From positions 2,294,001 to 2,358,000 of the forward strand of contig NZ_AP025476.1 of NCBI RefSeq assembly GCF_024347415.1: 64,000 bases of DNA, written 5' to 3'. The notes beneath the pieces were generated by a model that was not told the origin of the DNA, did not search any database, and saw nothing but the letters and a program-made list of their open reading frames with translations. Below, in pieces: positions 29,627 through 39,157 of the stretch; within the stretch, counting starts at the first letter, position 1, and the number at the start of each line of letters is the position of its first letter. The DNA is from Vibrio crassostreae. GTDB lineage: Bacteria > Pseudomonadota > Gammaproteobacteria > Enterobacterales > Vibrionaceae. Both the position numbers and the translations under genes were made by a program.

Positions 29627-30340
29627 TTAGTCACCAGCAAACATGTAACCTTCACCGTGAACCGTCACAAAGATTTGTGGGTTCTTAGGGTCGAATTCCA
29701 TTTTTGCACGCATGCGACGAATCAGTACGTCGATCGTACGGTCATTCGGTGCATCCACTCGGTGGCTGATCATATTCAGAATACGTTCGCGACTTAATAC
29801 TTGGTTAGGGTAAGAAGACAAAGCCACCAACAGTTCGTATTCAGCTTTAGTCAGCTTCACTGGCTCGCCATTTTTGCTTAGCGCACGACGAGGAATATCA
29901 AATGTCCACTCACCGAAACGAACCACAGACTCGTCTGATGTTTCTTCTACTGCGCCAGCTGCCGTTTTACGAGCGGCAGAAATACGCCAAAGTAGGTTTT
30001 TAACTCGAACCAATAACTCGCGGAGTTCGAAGGGTTTAGTAACGTAATCGTCCGCGCCCATTTCAAGGCCAACGATTTTGTCGATGCTATCCGTGCGTCC
30101 AGTAACTAAAATAATTCCAATGTCTGATTGACTGCGTAATTCGCGAGTTAGCATCAATCCATCTTCGCCTGGTAAGTTGATGTCCAGCATAATGAGGTCA
30201 ACGTTGTTTTCTTCTAACACGCTTCTCATTTGAGCGCCGCTTTCCGCTTCGCTCACTGTGTAACCTTCGTTCTGGAAGTATCCAACCAGTTTACTGCGGG
30301 TTACCACATCATCTTCTACGACTAATACGTGATAGCTCAT
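29627..30340 (-). CDS. torR: Two-component response regulator TorR
   Basis: OmpR-family regulator of trimethylamine N-oxide (TMAO) respiration, 237 residues. Receiver domain: acidic pocket VVEDD, phosphoacceptor Asp53 in IMLDINLPGEDG, Lys in GADDYVTKPFELREL. C-terminal winged helix: LTKAEYELLVALSSYPNQVLS split in usual places and RTIDVLIRRMRAKM, ending HGEGYMFAGD. Closer to E. coli TorR than to ArcA in the linker and DNA-binding part. It is divergent from torD; the sensor torS and reductase genes are not in this window. Confidence 0.88.
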   Translation of the reverse strand: MSYHVLVVEDDVVTRSKLVGYFQNEGYTVSEAESGAQMRSVLEENNVDLIMLDINLPGEDGLMLTRELRSQSDIGIILVTGRTDSIDKIVGLEMGADDYVTKPFELRELLVRVKNLLWRISAARKTAAGAVEETSDESVVRFGEWTFDIPRRALSKNGEPVKLTKAEYELLVALSSYPNQVLSRERILNMISHRVDAPNDRTIDVLIRRMRAKMEFDPKNPQIFVTVHGEGYMFAGD

Positions 30341-30625
30341 CTACACCACTTTTCTTATTTAATAGTTTCAGTGACTATTCTATTCATAACTCGTAACAAT
30401 TCTAGTAGTACAGAAGATAAAAGCCAGAAACATGGATTTTTTTTGATACAAGACAATCTTAAACCTTGCTATTTATCGTCCATCGCAATTCAATATAGGC
30501 ATTACTACTAACGAGTAACTTTGCGTTTCGCAAATAACCTTGTTATTCAGCCTTGGTGTGCTTATGCCCAAGTGACTTCAAGATGCATATAAGTAACATC
30601 ACAAGACTAAGTCAGGATCTAACAA
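30341..30625. promoter_or_regulatory. Divergent torR-torD promoter region
   Basis: Holds both promoters. CTATTCATAA at 30380-30389 matches eight of ten bases of the E. coli tor box CTGTTCATAT, so autoregulation by TorR is possible. A single box is weak evidence. Confidence 0.35.
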
Positions 30626-31273
30626 ATGAAAGATACGAAAGCGTTCAACGAGCAAAGAGCAGAAATATACTGGTGGCTATCAAGCTTATTTGCCAAAGAG
30701 CTCACTCAAGAAGAACTCGATCACTACCACTCTGTTGAAATTCGTTCTTTCCTGACTGGTTTAGGCGAAAATGAAACACTAAAGCCAGCGATTGATAAGC
30801 TAGTGGATGCGCTTAACCGCCTACAAACACGTGAAGATGCTCAACTAGAATTGTCTGCAGACTTTTGCGATCTTTTCTTAAAAACAGATAAACACGGTGC
30901 TCTTCCTTACGCTTCTATGTATATCGGTGAAACTGGCCTTTTGAATGATAAGCCTGCAAAAGATATGGAAGAGATCATGGCTAAGCACAATTTAGTGGTG
31001 AACCAAGATCTAAAAGAGCCAGCAGACCACATTGCTATCGAACTCGATTTCCTTGGTAACTTGATCATTCGTTCAAACGAAACGGATATTGAAGAAGAGC
31101 TAGAGAATTCATTTGCCGTTCAACAGCAGTTTATCGAACAACAACTGCTGACTTGGGTACCAAAGTTCAACGTGAAATGTCATGACGTTGATGAATTCGG
31201 TTTCTACGCCTCCGTCTCATCTTTGCTACTCGCATTCTGTCAATTAGACACTCAATATTTAGCTGGTGAATAG
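30626..31273 (+). CDS. torD: Chaperone TorD for molybdoenzyme TorA
   Basis: Cytoplasmic all-helical chaperone of the TorD/DmsD family that binds the Tat signal and apo-form of TMAO reductase while the molybdenum cofactor is inserted. The 215 residues contain the family patterns [33 protein letters not shown] and [17 protein letters not shown]. It stands beside torR rather than in a torCA operon, so the enzyme it serves is elsewhere in the genome. Confidence 0.92.
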   Translation: MKDTKAFNEQRAEIYWWLSSLFAKELTQEELDHYHSVEIRSFLTGLGENETLKPAIDKLVDALNRLQTREDAQLELSADFCDLFLKTDKHGALPYASMYIGETGLLNDKPAKDMEEIMAKHNLVVNQDLKEPADHIAIELDFLGNLIIRSNETDIEEELENSFAVQQQFIEQQLLTWVPKFNVKCHDVDEFGFYASVSSLLLAFCQLDTQYLAGE

Positions 31274-31315
31274 CTTATTGGATGACTAGGTAAATAAATT
31301 CAGTAGAATGTGACA

Positions 31316-31344
31316 ATTCACCCGGATTTCTGGGTGAATTTTAT
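31316..31344 (+). terminator. Terminator after torD
   Basis: ATTCACCC pairs with GGGTGAAT (31316-31339), followed by TTTTATT. Confidence 0.8.
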
Positions 31345-31454
31345 TGCGAGTAATTTCTAGTCAGTCTAAAATTGTGACCGCAAACGATAAAATATGAAAC
31401 ATTCACGAAATGCTATACTTATTAAAGTTCAGAGCATTTCGGTGTTAAGACAAG

Positions 31455-31473
31455 CCGCTCAATAGCGGTTTTT
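31455..31473 (+). terminator. Hairpin with T tract upstream of purR
   Basis: CCGCT-CAAT-AGCGG followed by six T, then TTTTT after one G. It lies about 115 bases before the purR ATG and could end a short leader RNA or a small RNA. Confidence 0.6.
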
Positions 31474-31588
31474 TGTTTTTTAGCACTTTAGTACCCAAAG
31501 AGCCCTACAAATTTAAGCTCTTAGTTAGGTAGCTTAACGGCTACTTTATTCCGTACTTGGGGAAAGTAGCTTCTAATAGGATAAAACC

Positions 31589-32593
31589 ATGGCCACTATA
31601 AAAGATGTCGCTCGCTTAGCCGGCGTATCAACAACAACCGTTTCTCACGTAATCAATAAAACTCGCTTTGTTGCAGAAGCAACTCAAGAAAAAGTAAACA
31701 AAGCCGTAGATGAACTCAACTATGCACCAAGTGCTGTTGCTCGTAGTTTGAAGTGTAATACCACACGCACTATCGGCATGCTTGTGACTCAATCAACTAA
31801 CTTATTCTTCTCTGAAGTTATCGATGGTGTTGAGAGCTACTGCTACCGTCAAGGTTACACTTTGATCCTGTGTAATACGGGCGGTATCTATGAGAAGCAA
31901 CGTGACTACATTCGAATGCTTGCAGAGAAACGTGTAGATGGCATCTTAGTTATGTGTTCTGACCTAACTGAAGAACTAAGAGAGATGTTAGACCGTCACG
32001 CTGACATCCCTAAAGTTATCATGGACTGGGGCCCTGAGAGCTCTCAGGCTGATAAGATCATCGATAACTCTGAAGAAGGTGGCTACCTAGCGACCAAATA
32101 CCTTATTGAACGCGGTCACTCTAAGATTGCATGTTTAAGTGGCCACTTAGACAAAGCAGCATGTGTTGAACGTATTGCCGGTTACAAGCGCGCACTCAAC
32201 GAAGCTAAGATTTCTGCCGATGAAAATATGATCATCGAAGGCAACTTCGAGTGTGATACAGCAGTACTTGCTGCAGAACAAATCGTTGAGATGGAAGATC
32301 GCCCAACGGCGGTATTCTGCTTTAACGATACAATGGCACTCGGCCTAATGAGCCGCCTGCAAGAAAAAGGCATTCGCATTCCTGAAGATATCTCAGTGAT
32401 CGGTTACGACAACATCGAACTGGCTGAATACTTCTCTCCACCGTTAACGACAGTTCACCAACCAAAACGTCGTGTTGGTAAGAATGCATTCGAAATTCTA
32501 TTAGAGCGCATCAAAGACAAAGACCACGAAAAACGCGTCTTCGAAATGCACCCTGAAATTGTTGAGCGAAGTACAGTTAAAACGTTAAATTAA
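31589..32593 (+). CDS. purR: Purine repressor PurR (LacI family)
   Basis: LacI-family repressor that binds hypoxanthine or guanine and represses purine synthesis genes. The 334 residues give an N-terminal helix-turn-helix ([20 protein letters not shown]), the hinge helix ([12 protein letters not shown]) and a periplasmic-binding-protein-like core ([40 protein letters not shown]). High similarity to E. coli PurR throughout as far as can be judged by eye. A terminator follows at once, so it is a single-gene unit. Confidence 0.95.
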   Translation: MATIKDVARLAGVSTTTVSHVINKTRFVAEATQEKVNKAVDELNYAPSAVARSLKCNTTRTIGMLVTQSTNLFFSEVIDGVESYCYRQGYTLILCNTGGIYEKQRDYIRMLAEKRVDGILVMCSDLTEELREMLDRHADIPKVIMDWGPESSQADKIIDNSEEGGYLATKYLIERGHSKIACLSGHLDKAACVERIAGYKRALNEAKISADENMIIEGNFECDTAVLAAEQIVEMEDRPTAVFCFNDTMALGLMSRLQEKGIRIPEDISVIGYDNIELAEYFSPPLTTVHQPKRRVGKNAFEILLERIKDKDHEKRVFEMHPEIVERSTVKTLN

Positions 32594-32618
32594 TTGATAA
32601 TTCAAGTTTAATGTCATC

Positions 32619-32645
32619 AAGCGCACCTTTAGGTGCGCTTTTTTT
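32619..32645 (+). terminator. Terminator after purR
   Basis: AAGCGCACCT pairs with AGGTGCGCTT around two bases, followed by a T run. Confidence 0.92.
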
Positions 32646-32763
32646 ATCAACAACTATAATGAACCTATATGCACAATGGAAAGATCATTAATTGAAGCAA
32701 TGTCACATTTTGAAATATCAACTGTGAGCTTCATTCAACAAAAACTTTATTCTATTCAATCAG

Positions 32764-32855
32764 TCACGCACAGGGCAAACCACTCGAAAGAGTGAGACGC
32801 AAAGCTTCCGGCCTAAACCACTCGTTGGTATGGTAGCGGGGTTACCGATGGCAAA
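32764..32855 (+). ncRNA. Cyclic di-GMP-I (GEMM) riboswitch
   Basis: Near-consensus GEMM-I aptamer: CACGCACAGGGCAAACCA, a GAAA tetraloop in the P1b stem (CACTCGAAAGAGTG), GACGCAAAGC, CCGGCCTAAACCA and the closing GGTAGCGGGGTTACCGATGG. It matches the well-known Vc2 riboswitch upstream of V. cholerae tfoY, and the gene after it here is tfoY. It lies about 120 bases before the ATG. Folding is inferred from conserved sequence, not computed. Confidence 0.96.
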
Positions 32856-32893
32856 ATGCAGTAACTACTAATAATTTAGTAATTTACGGCTTA

Positions 32894-32923
32894 TTGACAA
32901 TGTAATTGCAACATTTTGCTAAT
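32894..32923 (+). promoter_or_regulatory. Promoter candidate between the riboswitch and tfoY
   Basis: A perfect TTGACA -35 at 32894-32899 lies 18 bases before GCTAAT at 32918-32923. Transcription from here would skip the riboswitch. Promoters on both sides of the aptamer have been reported for V. cholerae tfoY. Confidence 0.5.
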
Positions 32924-32976
32924 CTCTCGGACCTGCTTATTTGGTGGCGTAGTTCAAATACACCGAGATAAATAAC

Positions 32977-33567
32977 ATGGATAAACCGATACTAAAGGAC
33001 TCGATGAAGTTATTTGAGTCCCTAGGAAAAATAAAATCACGCTCAATGTTTGGTGGCTTCGGTCTTTTTGCTGATGACACTATGTTTGCTCTGGTTGTAA
33101 ATGACCAGTTGCACATACGCGCAGACAGAGGCACAACGAAACAATTCGAACAACAAGGGTTTCAACCATACGTCTACAAAAAACGTGGTTTCCCTGTCGT
33201 TACTAAATATTTCGCTTTACCTGAAGGCTTATGGCAAGACCAAGAAAAAATCTTGCAACTTGCAACCACGTCTCTAGGTTTTGCTAAAGAAGAAAAAGCT
33301 GAGCAGTCTTCTGCTAAGCCGACCCGACTCAAAGATCTGCCTAATCTTCGACTCGCTACCGAGCGTATGTTGAAAAAGGCAGGGATCGATTCTGTAGAAC
33401 GTTTATATGAATCTGGCTCTGTAAACGCATTTAACGCCATCAAAGAATCGCATGCGTCTTCTGTCAGTATTGAACTACTTTGGGCGCTAGAAGGCGCGAT
33501 CAATGGTACACATTGGTCTGTTATACCGCAGCAGCGTCGCGAAGAGCTTATCAATCGGGTCAATTAA
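32977..33567 (+). CDS. tfoY: TfoX/Sxy family regulator TfoY
   Basis: Regulator of the TfoX family, 196 residues. N-terminal TfoX domain ([33 protein letters not shown]) and C-terminal TfoX domain ([35 protein letters not shown]). The c-di-GMP riboswitch directly upstream identifies it as TfoY rather than the chitin-induced competence factor TfoX. In V. cholerae TfoY promotes motility and type VI secretion at low c-di-GMP. Terminator follows at 33598. Confidence 0.94.
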   Translation: MDKPILKDSMKLFESLGKIKSRSMFGGFGLFADDTMFALVVNDQLHIRADRGTTKQFEQQGFQPYVYKKRGFPVVTKYFALPEGLWQDQEKILQLATTSLGFAKEEKAEQSSAKPTRLKDLPNLRLATERMLKKAGIDSVERLYESGSVNAFNAIKESHASSVSIELLWALEGAINGTHWSVIPQQRREELINRVN

Positions 33568-33597
33568 CATTGTCAGTGCAATCTATATACATAACTA

Positions 33598-33622
33598 AGC
33601 CGCATTTACTGCGGCTTTTTTT
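33598..33622 (+). terminator. Terminator after tfoY
   Basis: AGCCGCA pairs with TGCGGCT around TTTAC, followed by seven T. Confidence 0.9.
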
Positions 33623-33701
33623 ATATCTGATGAAAGTTAATCTATGCTTTGCCTGTCTATCTATACTATCGGTATGCATTGAAAATTTAGAGGAAGTATC
33701 A

Positions 33702-34382
33702 ATGAGTAAGAAAATGATATTGGGTATTGTGTTGGTCGTAACCATCGTGGTGTTAGGCATCAATTTCGGCCAGTACTTAACGCTTGAAAATGCTAAGGCC
33801 CAACAAGCTGTGTTAAATGACTATATTGACAGCAACTTTATTGCTGCTGCCGCTATCTATTTTGTCGCGTATGTAATGATTACAGCTTTCTCCATTCCCG
33901 GAGCCGCTGTTGTGACCCTATTAGGGGCTGCGCTATTTGGCTTCTGGAATAGCTTGCTGCTAGTATCTTTCGCAAGTGCGATCGGTGCGACCTTAGCCTT
34001 CTTAAGTAGCCGTTACTTGTTGCGTGACTGGATTCAAACCAAGTTTGGTGACAAATTGGCGACAATTAACAAGGGAGTTGAAAAAGACGGCGCATTTTAC
34101 TTATTTTCTCTGCGTCTGATTCCTGTATTCCCATTTTTCCTTATCAACCTATTGATGGGTCTAACACCGATGTCAGTGAGTCGTTATTACATTACAAGTC
34201 AGATCGGGATGTTACCGGGGACGGCGGTTTTCTTGAATGCTGGTACTCAGCTCGCAGAAATTGATTCACTTTCAGGCATCGTCTCCCCTTCAGTACTATT
34301 GTCATTTGCGTTATTGGGGATATTCCCAATAGTTGCTAAATGGTTGATGGGTAAGTTTCGCTCAGCACCCGTAGCTGAATAA
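33702..34382 (+). CDS. TVP38/TMEM64 family (DedA-like) membrane protein
   Basis: Inner-membrane protein of 226 residues in the SNARE-associated/DedA-like superfamily. From MSKKMILGIVLVV, with GAGGAAG six bases upstream; the open frame runs further 5' but overlaps tfoY and its terminator. Hydrophobic helices and the family core are seen in SIPGAAVVTLLGAALFGFW and FYLFSLRLIPVFPFFLINLL, ending with a helix before the basic C-terminus. Relatives are linked to lipid scrambling or flipping; the role here is not known. Possibly co-transcribed with the next gene, 47 bases on. Confidence 0.87.
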   Translation: MSKKMILGIVLVVTIVVLGINFGQYLTLENAKAQQAVLNDYIDSNFIAAAAIYFVAYVMITAFSIPGAAVVTLLGAALFGFWNSLLLVSFASAIGATLAFLSSRYLLRDWIQTKFGDKLATINKGVEKDGAFYLFSLRLIPVFPFFLINLLMGLTPMSVSRYYITSQIGMLPGTAVFLNAGTQLAEIDSLSGIVSPSVLLSFALLGIFPIVAKWLMGKFRSAPVAE

Positions 34383-34429
34383 TTTATAATAGCCAAACAA
34401 CACAGATAGCCGAATAAGGTTCTATTTCA

Positions 34430-34747
34430 ATGAAAATCTTCAGTGCATCGAATCCGACAGAAGCTCATATCATCTGTGGATTGTTAGAAAGCGAGAATAT
34501 TGCCTGTGAAGTCCGTGGTGAAGGGTTATTCGGATTGAAAGGGGAAATCCCATTTACGGAAGAAACTGACCCTTACGTGTGGTTATATGAGCCAGAATTG
34601 GCCAGTAAAGCTCGCACAATCGTCAATGACTACCAAAAACAGCAAGATTCTATCATCTATGAAGAGTGGCGTTGTGGTGAGTGTCATGAAGTCAACGAAG
34701 CGCAATTCGGCTCTTGTTGGCAGTGCGGTGCTGCTTCACCCGAATAG
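34430..34747 (+). CDS. DUF2007 protein with C-terminal zinc ribbon
   Basis: A 105-residue soluble protein. Residues 1-70 resemble DUF2007 (KIFSASNPTEAHIICGLLESENIACEVRGEG), a small alpha/beta fold sometimes called putative signal-transducing. Residues 80-101 hold two Cys pairs, CGEC and CWQCG, spaced like a zinc ribbon. Function unknown. It is followed by a strong terminator and may share a transcript with the TVP38-family gene. Confidence 0.82.
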   Translation: MKIFSASNPTEAHIICGLLESENIACEVRGEGLFGLKGEIPFTEETDPYVWLYEPELASKARTIVNDYQKQQDSIIYEEWRCGECHEVNEAQFGSCWQCGAASPE

Positions 34748-34800
34748 CAGAGTTTCAGTGACCTTATAAGACAATTAGGCCGATACCTCCTCCAAATAAA

Positions 34801-34832
34801 AACGGGAAGCTAAAATTAGCTTCCCGTTTTTA
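34801..34832. terminator. Bidirectional terminator
   Basis: AACGGGAAGCTAA pairs with TTAGCTTCCCGTT (34801-34828) with A and T runs outside. It serves the DUF2007 gene and the convergent hydrolase gene. Confidence 0.92.
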
Positions 34833-34877
34833 TTTCAATTCGATTCAATCATTATCTTTGATTTCGCGCCTAGAAAA

Positions 34878-35675
34878 TCACTGGATTTGTTTTTGAATAA
34901 ACGCAATCGAACGCTGATTAAACTCTTCAGGGTTTTCCACGTTACATACGTGCCCACAATTCGGAATCTCTACTAGCTCGCTCGACTCATGCGCTGCGAC
35001 CATTTCTTTAACTGGTTTGATGAACATGTAATCTCGCTCACCCATCAAATACAAAGTCGGAATCGGCAACTCTCTGTCTTTGAAATATTTCATCAATGGG
35101 TTTACATCAGCCGTTAATATAAACCATCGTTTAAACTCTTTTTGACACAGTTTTTTCGCTTCACGGATAAACAGGTGACGAGACTCTTTCTGGCTTTTTT
35201 GTGGCATAACAACGTAAGCAAAAAGGCTGTATAACCACATATAAGGAATGATGTGCTTGCTGAGGTTACCCAGCTTGATTAAGACTTGAGAACGAGTGTT
35301 GAGTTTAGTCACGGCACCACCCAGCACCATTGAGCGTACACGACCGGCCGCTAATTCTGCAACGTTACGCACAATAATCGTACCCAAAGACATGCCGACG
35401 AAATGTGCAGAACGGATTTTAAGATGGTCTAACACTTTAAGAATATCAAGCGTCACCGATTTAAACGTATAACGATTCGAAATCAGCCCTTTAAGTATAT
35501 TGTCTGATTTACCATGCCCTCTCAGATCAATGAGAAGTAAGTTGAAGTGCTGTTTATACGCTTTGATCTGCTTGAACCAGATGGAGGAACTACCTCCTGC
35601 GCCATGCACAAATACAACCCACTCATCGCTCGTAGGGTGAGTAAATGTTTTATGAAATAGTAAACTCTCAGACAT
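34878..35675 (-). CDS. Alpha/beta hydrolase
   Basis: Putative esterase or lipase-like hydrolase of 265 residues from MSESLLFHKTF; the open frame extends 14 codons upstream to 35717 but neither start has a strong ribosome site. Core motifs: VVFVHGAGGSSSIW (oxyanion region), LIDLRGHGKSD, nucleophile elbow FVGMSLGTI, Asp in MGERDYMF and His in NCGHVCNVENPEEF. The catalytic triad is complete. Substrate is unknown; it stands alone between two converging or diverging units. Confidence 0.87.
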   Translation of the reverse strand: MSESLLFHKTFTHPTSDEWVVFVHGAGGSSSIWFKQIKAYKQHFNLLLIDLRGHGKSDNILKGLISNRYTFKSVTLDILKVLDHLKIRSAHFVGMSLGTIIVRNVAELAAGRVRSMVLGGAVTKLNTRSQVLIKLGNLSKHIIPYMWLYSLFAYVVMPQKSQKESRHLFIREAKKLCQKEFKRWFILTADVNPLMKYFKDRELPIPTLYLMGERDYMFIKPVKEMVAAHESSELVEIPNCGHVCNVENPEEFNQRSIAFIQKQIQ

Positions 35676-35879
35676 ACCTATCGCTTTAATTATTGGAATG
35701 GAGCTGTGCCTCATCACGAGGCGGTGACTAAGGATATCACGCTATTAAGAACTTTAAGTGATAATAGTGTCAAACCTATCATTAGTCATGTGAATACCTA
35801 CCCCACCTTTTCTACCTGACTAAAATGAGTTTGCAAGCTTTGTCTTCGTAAACGTGATGTGCTCTGACCAGGAAACAAA

Positions 35880-35905
35880 AAGGCACTCTACGATTAGAGC
35901 GCCTT
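35880..35905 (-). terminator. Terminator after glgA
   Basis: AAGGCACTCTA pairs with TAGAGCGCCTT around CGAT with one mismatch; on the minus strand it is followed by TTTTTGTTT. Confidence 0.85.
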
Positions 35906-35960
35906 CATTTATTGCGAGCTGTTGTTGTCCGCCAGCTAATTTTAATGCTAAGTCAACAAG

Positions 35961-37415
35961 TTAAAGTGCTGAATGGTACATAGTGAGGTATTCTTTAGCC
36001 GCATCTTCCCAACTAAAATCTTGCTGCATCGCATAAAGCTGGACACGCTTAATTTCAGATGGGTTTTGTGCATAAAGCAATAATGAACGATGTAACACAG
36101 CTAATAGCGCTTGCGGTGTTGGCTCTTCAAAAGCAAACCCAGTCGCGACTTCAGGATCCTCATCGTAATCATTCACGCTGTCTTTTAAACCTCCCACAGA
36201 ACGAACAATCGGCAAAGTACCGTAAGCCATGCTGTAGATTTGGTTTAAACCACACGGTTCAAATTCAGAAGGCATCAAGAAGAAATCAGAGCCCGCTTCA
36301 ACCAAATGCGCAAGTTCATTATTGTACGCTTCTACGAACGAGAACTTATCTGAGTGAAGTGCTGATAGCTCTTTCAATTGACTCGCCAAAACCGGATCGC
36401 CAGTACCGACAATCACGATCTGAAGGTCATTTTTCAAAAACTGTTCGATGATAGGCAGTAAGTAATGAACACCTTTCTGATTCGTCAGGCGACAAACCAT
36501 GCCATAAACCGCGCAATCGGCAACGGGTAAACCCACGTCTTGTTGCAGCTTTTGCTTACAAGCTGATTTTCCGCGAGCCATACTATGCTTGGTCGCTTTG
36601 TATTTACGAGGAAGGAAAGCGTCTGTTTCCGGGTTCCAAGCACCGTAATCACAACCATTCAAAATGCCGAAAAGATCCGCAGATCTGTGTTGGAATTCTG
36701 CTGCCATACCATGGCTACCTAACTCCGTTTTCAACTCTTCTGCATAGGTAGGACTTACTGCGTTCACCTTATCTGCGCACATCACGCCAGCTCTTAACAT
36801 AGTGACATGAGTGTCACTTACTGAAGCTTCCGGCACATTGTAGCTGTGCATCTCAGGTAGGAATTGCAGTTCGTCGTATGCAAACACACCTTTGAAAACC
36901 GCATTGTGAATCGAGATAACACTGCGCGTATTTTCAAAGAAATCGTGTTGTTGATAACGCGATTTAAGCAAGAAAGGTACAAAACCAGTATGCCAGTCGT
37001 TTGCATGAATGATATCCGGTTGAAAACCAAGCTTAGGAAGCATATCAAGACAGGCTGCACTGAAGAACGAGAAGCGCTCTCCGTTATCAGCATAAGCTTG
37101 ATTGTTTTCTGCGTACATTTCTTGACGGTCGAAATATTTGGCACATTCAATACCAAAAACTGGAACGCCTTCTACGCTCAGTTTTTTAACTTGGTAAGCC
37201 GTATGAGGCCAATGATCGAGTTCAGTCGATAAAATAACTTCTGCTGAATCAATGTTTGGAATATTTCTATATGCGGGGATAGTCACTCGAACGTCCTGTT
37301 CGAGTGTTTGCAACGCTTTCGGTAGTGCCTTGGCTACATCAGCCAAGCCACCACTTTTAATCAAGCCTTCAACTTCAGACGCTACAAAAAGTACCGAGAG
37401 AGTCTTAGTAACCAA
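35961..37415 (-). CDS. glgA: Glycogen synthase (ADP-glucose)
   Basis: GT5 glycosyltransferase that adds glucose from ADP-glucose to the growing alpha-1,4 glucan. The 484 residues are typical. N-terminal ADP-glucose motif KSGGLADVAKALP near residue 20; HANDWHTGFVPFLL near 140; C-terminal GT-B domain with FLMPSEFEPCGLNQIYSMAYGTLPI near 375 and SVGGLKDSV. Its start overlaps the glgC end by 11 bases, so the two are one operon. No branching enzyme or phosphorylase gene is in the window. Confidence 0.97.
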   Translation of the reverse strand: MVTKTLSVLFVASEVEGLIKSGGLADVAKALPKALQTLEQDVRVTIPAYRNIPNIDSAEVILSTELDHWPHTAYQVKKLSVEGVPVFGIECAKYFDRQEMYAENNQAYADNGERFSFFSAACLDMLPKLGFQPDIIHANDWHTGFVPFLLKSRYQQHDFFENTRSVISIHNAVFKGVFAYDELQFLPEMHSYNVPEASVSDTHVTMLRAGVMCADKVNAVSPTYAEELKTELGSHGMAAEFQHRSADLFGILNGCDYGAWNPETDAFLPRKYKATKHSMARGKSACKQKLQQDVGLPVADCAVYGMVCRLTNQKGVHYLLPIIEQFLKNDLQIVIVGTGDPVLASQLKELSALHSDKFSFVEAYNNELAHLVEAGSDFFLMPSEFEPCGLNQIYSMAYGTLPIVRSVGGLKDSVNDYDEDPEVATGFAFEEPTPQALLAVLHRSLLLYAQNPSEIKRVQLYAMQQDFSWEDAAKEYLTMYHSAL

Positions 37416-38622
37416 CTCGTGCTCCTTTAGAAATCACTACCACACCATCGTCAGAGACGTGGTAATGCTTTTTGTCTTCTGTCAGATTGACACCAATTTG
37501 TGTACCCGGTGCGATGTCTGCATCTTTATCAATGATAACGCGACGCAGGATACAACCCTCACCCACTTTCACATCGCCGAGTAAGATACTCTCACTAATA
37601 TCACACGCTGATGCAATATTGCTACGGAAGCCCAATACACTCTTTTCAATACGCGAACCACGTACATAACTACCACTACACACAAGGCTATCAATGATCT
37701 GAATTCGACCATTTGCCGAATCAGTAAACGTCGCTGGTGGCAGTGGCGGGTAATAAGTGTGTAGAGGCCATTTACGGTTGTATAGCGAGAATGGCGCATC
37801 TTTCTTAAGAAGGTCCATATGCGCTTGCCAGTACGCGTCAATCGTACCTACATCGCGCCAGTAAACTTCTTCTTTCTCACCAGTAATACGGTTGGTGCTG
37901 AAATCATAAACAAACACATCACCACGTGGGAACATGTTTGGAATAATGTCTTTACCGAAATCGTGTGTCGAACCTTCTCTATCAGCATCTTCCGTTAGTT
38001 CAGCAAAAAGCTCTTTCGCTTCGAACACGTAGTTGCCCATTGAAACGAGCGCTGATTCTGGGTCGCCCGGAATCGACTTCGGATTTGCAGGTTTCTCTTC
38101 AAAGCCAATCATACGGCCATCAGCATCAACCTCGATAACACCGAATTCTGATGCTTCAGCAAGCGGCATGCGCAATGCTGATACTGTTAGCGCTGCTTTC
38201 TTTTCTTTATGGAAATCAAGCATCTGTTTGATGTCCATTTTATAGATATGGTCTGAACCAAAAATACAAACTTGATCTGGTTCTTCCAGCTCCATAAAGC
38301 CCATGTTTTGGTAGATAGCATCTGCTGTGCCTTCATACCAACGCTTTCCTTTACGCATTTGCGCAGGAATTGGGTCGATAAAACGGTCTGTTATACCACT
38401 GATATTCCAACCTTTTTTCATATGGTGGAACAGTGATTGTGACTTAAATTGTGTCAATACGTAGATCTTCATCAGATCAGCATTAACGAAGTTGTTCAGA
38501 GCGAAATCAATTAAGCGGTAACTACCACCGAAAGGAACCGAGGGTTTGCTGCGAGATTCAGTTAAAGGTCTTAAGCGTGAGCCTTCACCACCAGCAAGAA
38601 TCATTCCCAATACACCAGCCAT
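37405..38622 (-). CDS. glgC: Glucose-1-phosphate adenylyltransferase
   Basis: Forms ADP-glucose from ATP and glucose-1-phosphate, the committed step of glycogen synthesis. From MAGVLGMILAGGEGSRLRPL it is 405 residues. The frame is open 26 codons further upstream, but only this ATG has a good site (GGAG, six bases away) and fits family length. Nucleotidyltransferase motifs are GGEGSRLRPLT, the substrate region GTADAIYQN and EEKPANPKSIPG; a left-handed beta-helix follows at the C-terminus. First gene of glgCA. Confidence 0.96.
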   Translation of the reverse strand: MAGVLGMILAGGEGSRLRPLTESRSKPSVPFGGSYRLIDFALNNFVNADLMKIYVLTQFKSQSLFHHMKKGWNISGITDRFIDPIPAQMRKGKRWYEGTADAIYQNMGFMELEEPDQVCIFGSDHIYKMDIKQMLDFHKEKKAALTVSALRMPLAEASEFGVIEVDADGRMIGFEEKPANPKSIPGDPESALVSMGNYVFEAKELFAELTEDADREGSTHDFGKDIIPNMFPRGDVFVYDFSTNRITGEKEEVYWRDVGTIDAYWQAHMDLLKKDAPFSLYNRKWPLHTYYPPLPPATFTDSANGRIQIIDSLVCSGSYVRGSRIEKSVLGFRSNIASACDISESILLGDVKVGEGCILRRVIIDKDADIAPGTQIGVNLTEDKKHYHVSDDGVVVISKGARVGY

Positions 38623-39118
38623 TTTATTCTCCATATATCTATAGCTTGTCGATGTTAGTACTCGTAGAGGTATCTTCCTCTGGGGGATGAGCACCAACAC
38701 TTATTTCGGTATTTAGCGAATATCCATTCACATACAGTGACAATATCCTAAGCCAAACGTTGTTATGTGTGCACTATTCTTTGCACTTGGTTTTATATAC
38801 GTTATCGACTTTTCGGCCGAATTCAATTTTTAATACGCCATTCTGTGGTACGTAAGCTGATTGCTTTCCTAAGACTTAAAGCAGCTCACATTACACCGTG
38901 CGGGCGAAACATTACATTAACACCCGACACACATCAGGTATACAACTAAACACTGATCTGTGAGTTACAATATTTTAATTAAGTTACATTCTCGTTAAAG
39001 TTACATAAGAAGATGTGATTAATTACCTTTATTTATTTTACAGCGTGAATTTAATAAGTTCTCGTCGACGAAACACCAAATCAACACGTTGCATATTTAG
39101 TCATATTGAGATCAAAAA
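38623..39118 (-). promoter_or_regulatory. glgC upstream region
   Basis: Around 500 AT-rich bases, no gene. On the minus strand a hairpin AGAGG-N6-CCTCT lies at about 38666-38681, some 45 bases before the glgC start, and GGA motifs occur in it and in the Shine-Dalgarno. E. coli glgC is repressed by CsrA at such sites; here that is a guess. Confidence 0.35.
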
Positions 39119-39142
39119 AAGCAGCCATTAGGCTGCTTTTTC
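39119..39142 (-). terminator. Terminator after topA
   Basis: AAGCAGCC-ATTA-GGCTGCTT; on the minus strand it is followed by seven T. Confidence 0.92.
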
Positions 39143-39157
39143 ATCAATAACGTTCAG

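Larger units (their letters stand above)
31274..31588 (+). other. Gene-free stretch before purR
   Basis: Contains the torD terminator, a half-site like a PurR operator (CGCAAACG at 31379-31386, second half poor), a -10-like TATACT at 31414-31419 without a good -35, and a second terminator at 31455-31473. In E. coli purR is autoregulated; here the half-site is only suggestive. Confidence 0.45.

Noticed and set aside
29627..30340. Response regulator as ArcA
   Set aside because: The DNA-binding half and linker fit TorR better, and it lies next to torD.
31391..31473. A confident small RNA upstream of purR
   Set aside because: A terminator and a TATACT are present, but there is no -35 at the right spacing; kept only as a note.
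37252..37584. Plus-strand frame over the glgC-glgA junction
   Set aside because: No ribosome site, no family resemblance, and fully overlapped by two certain genes.
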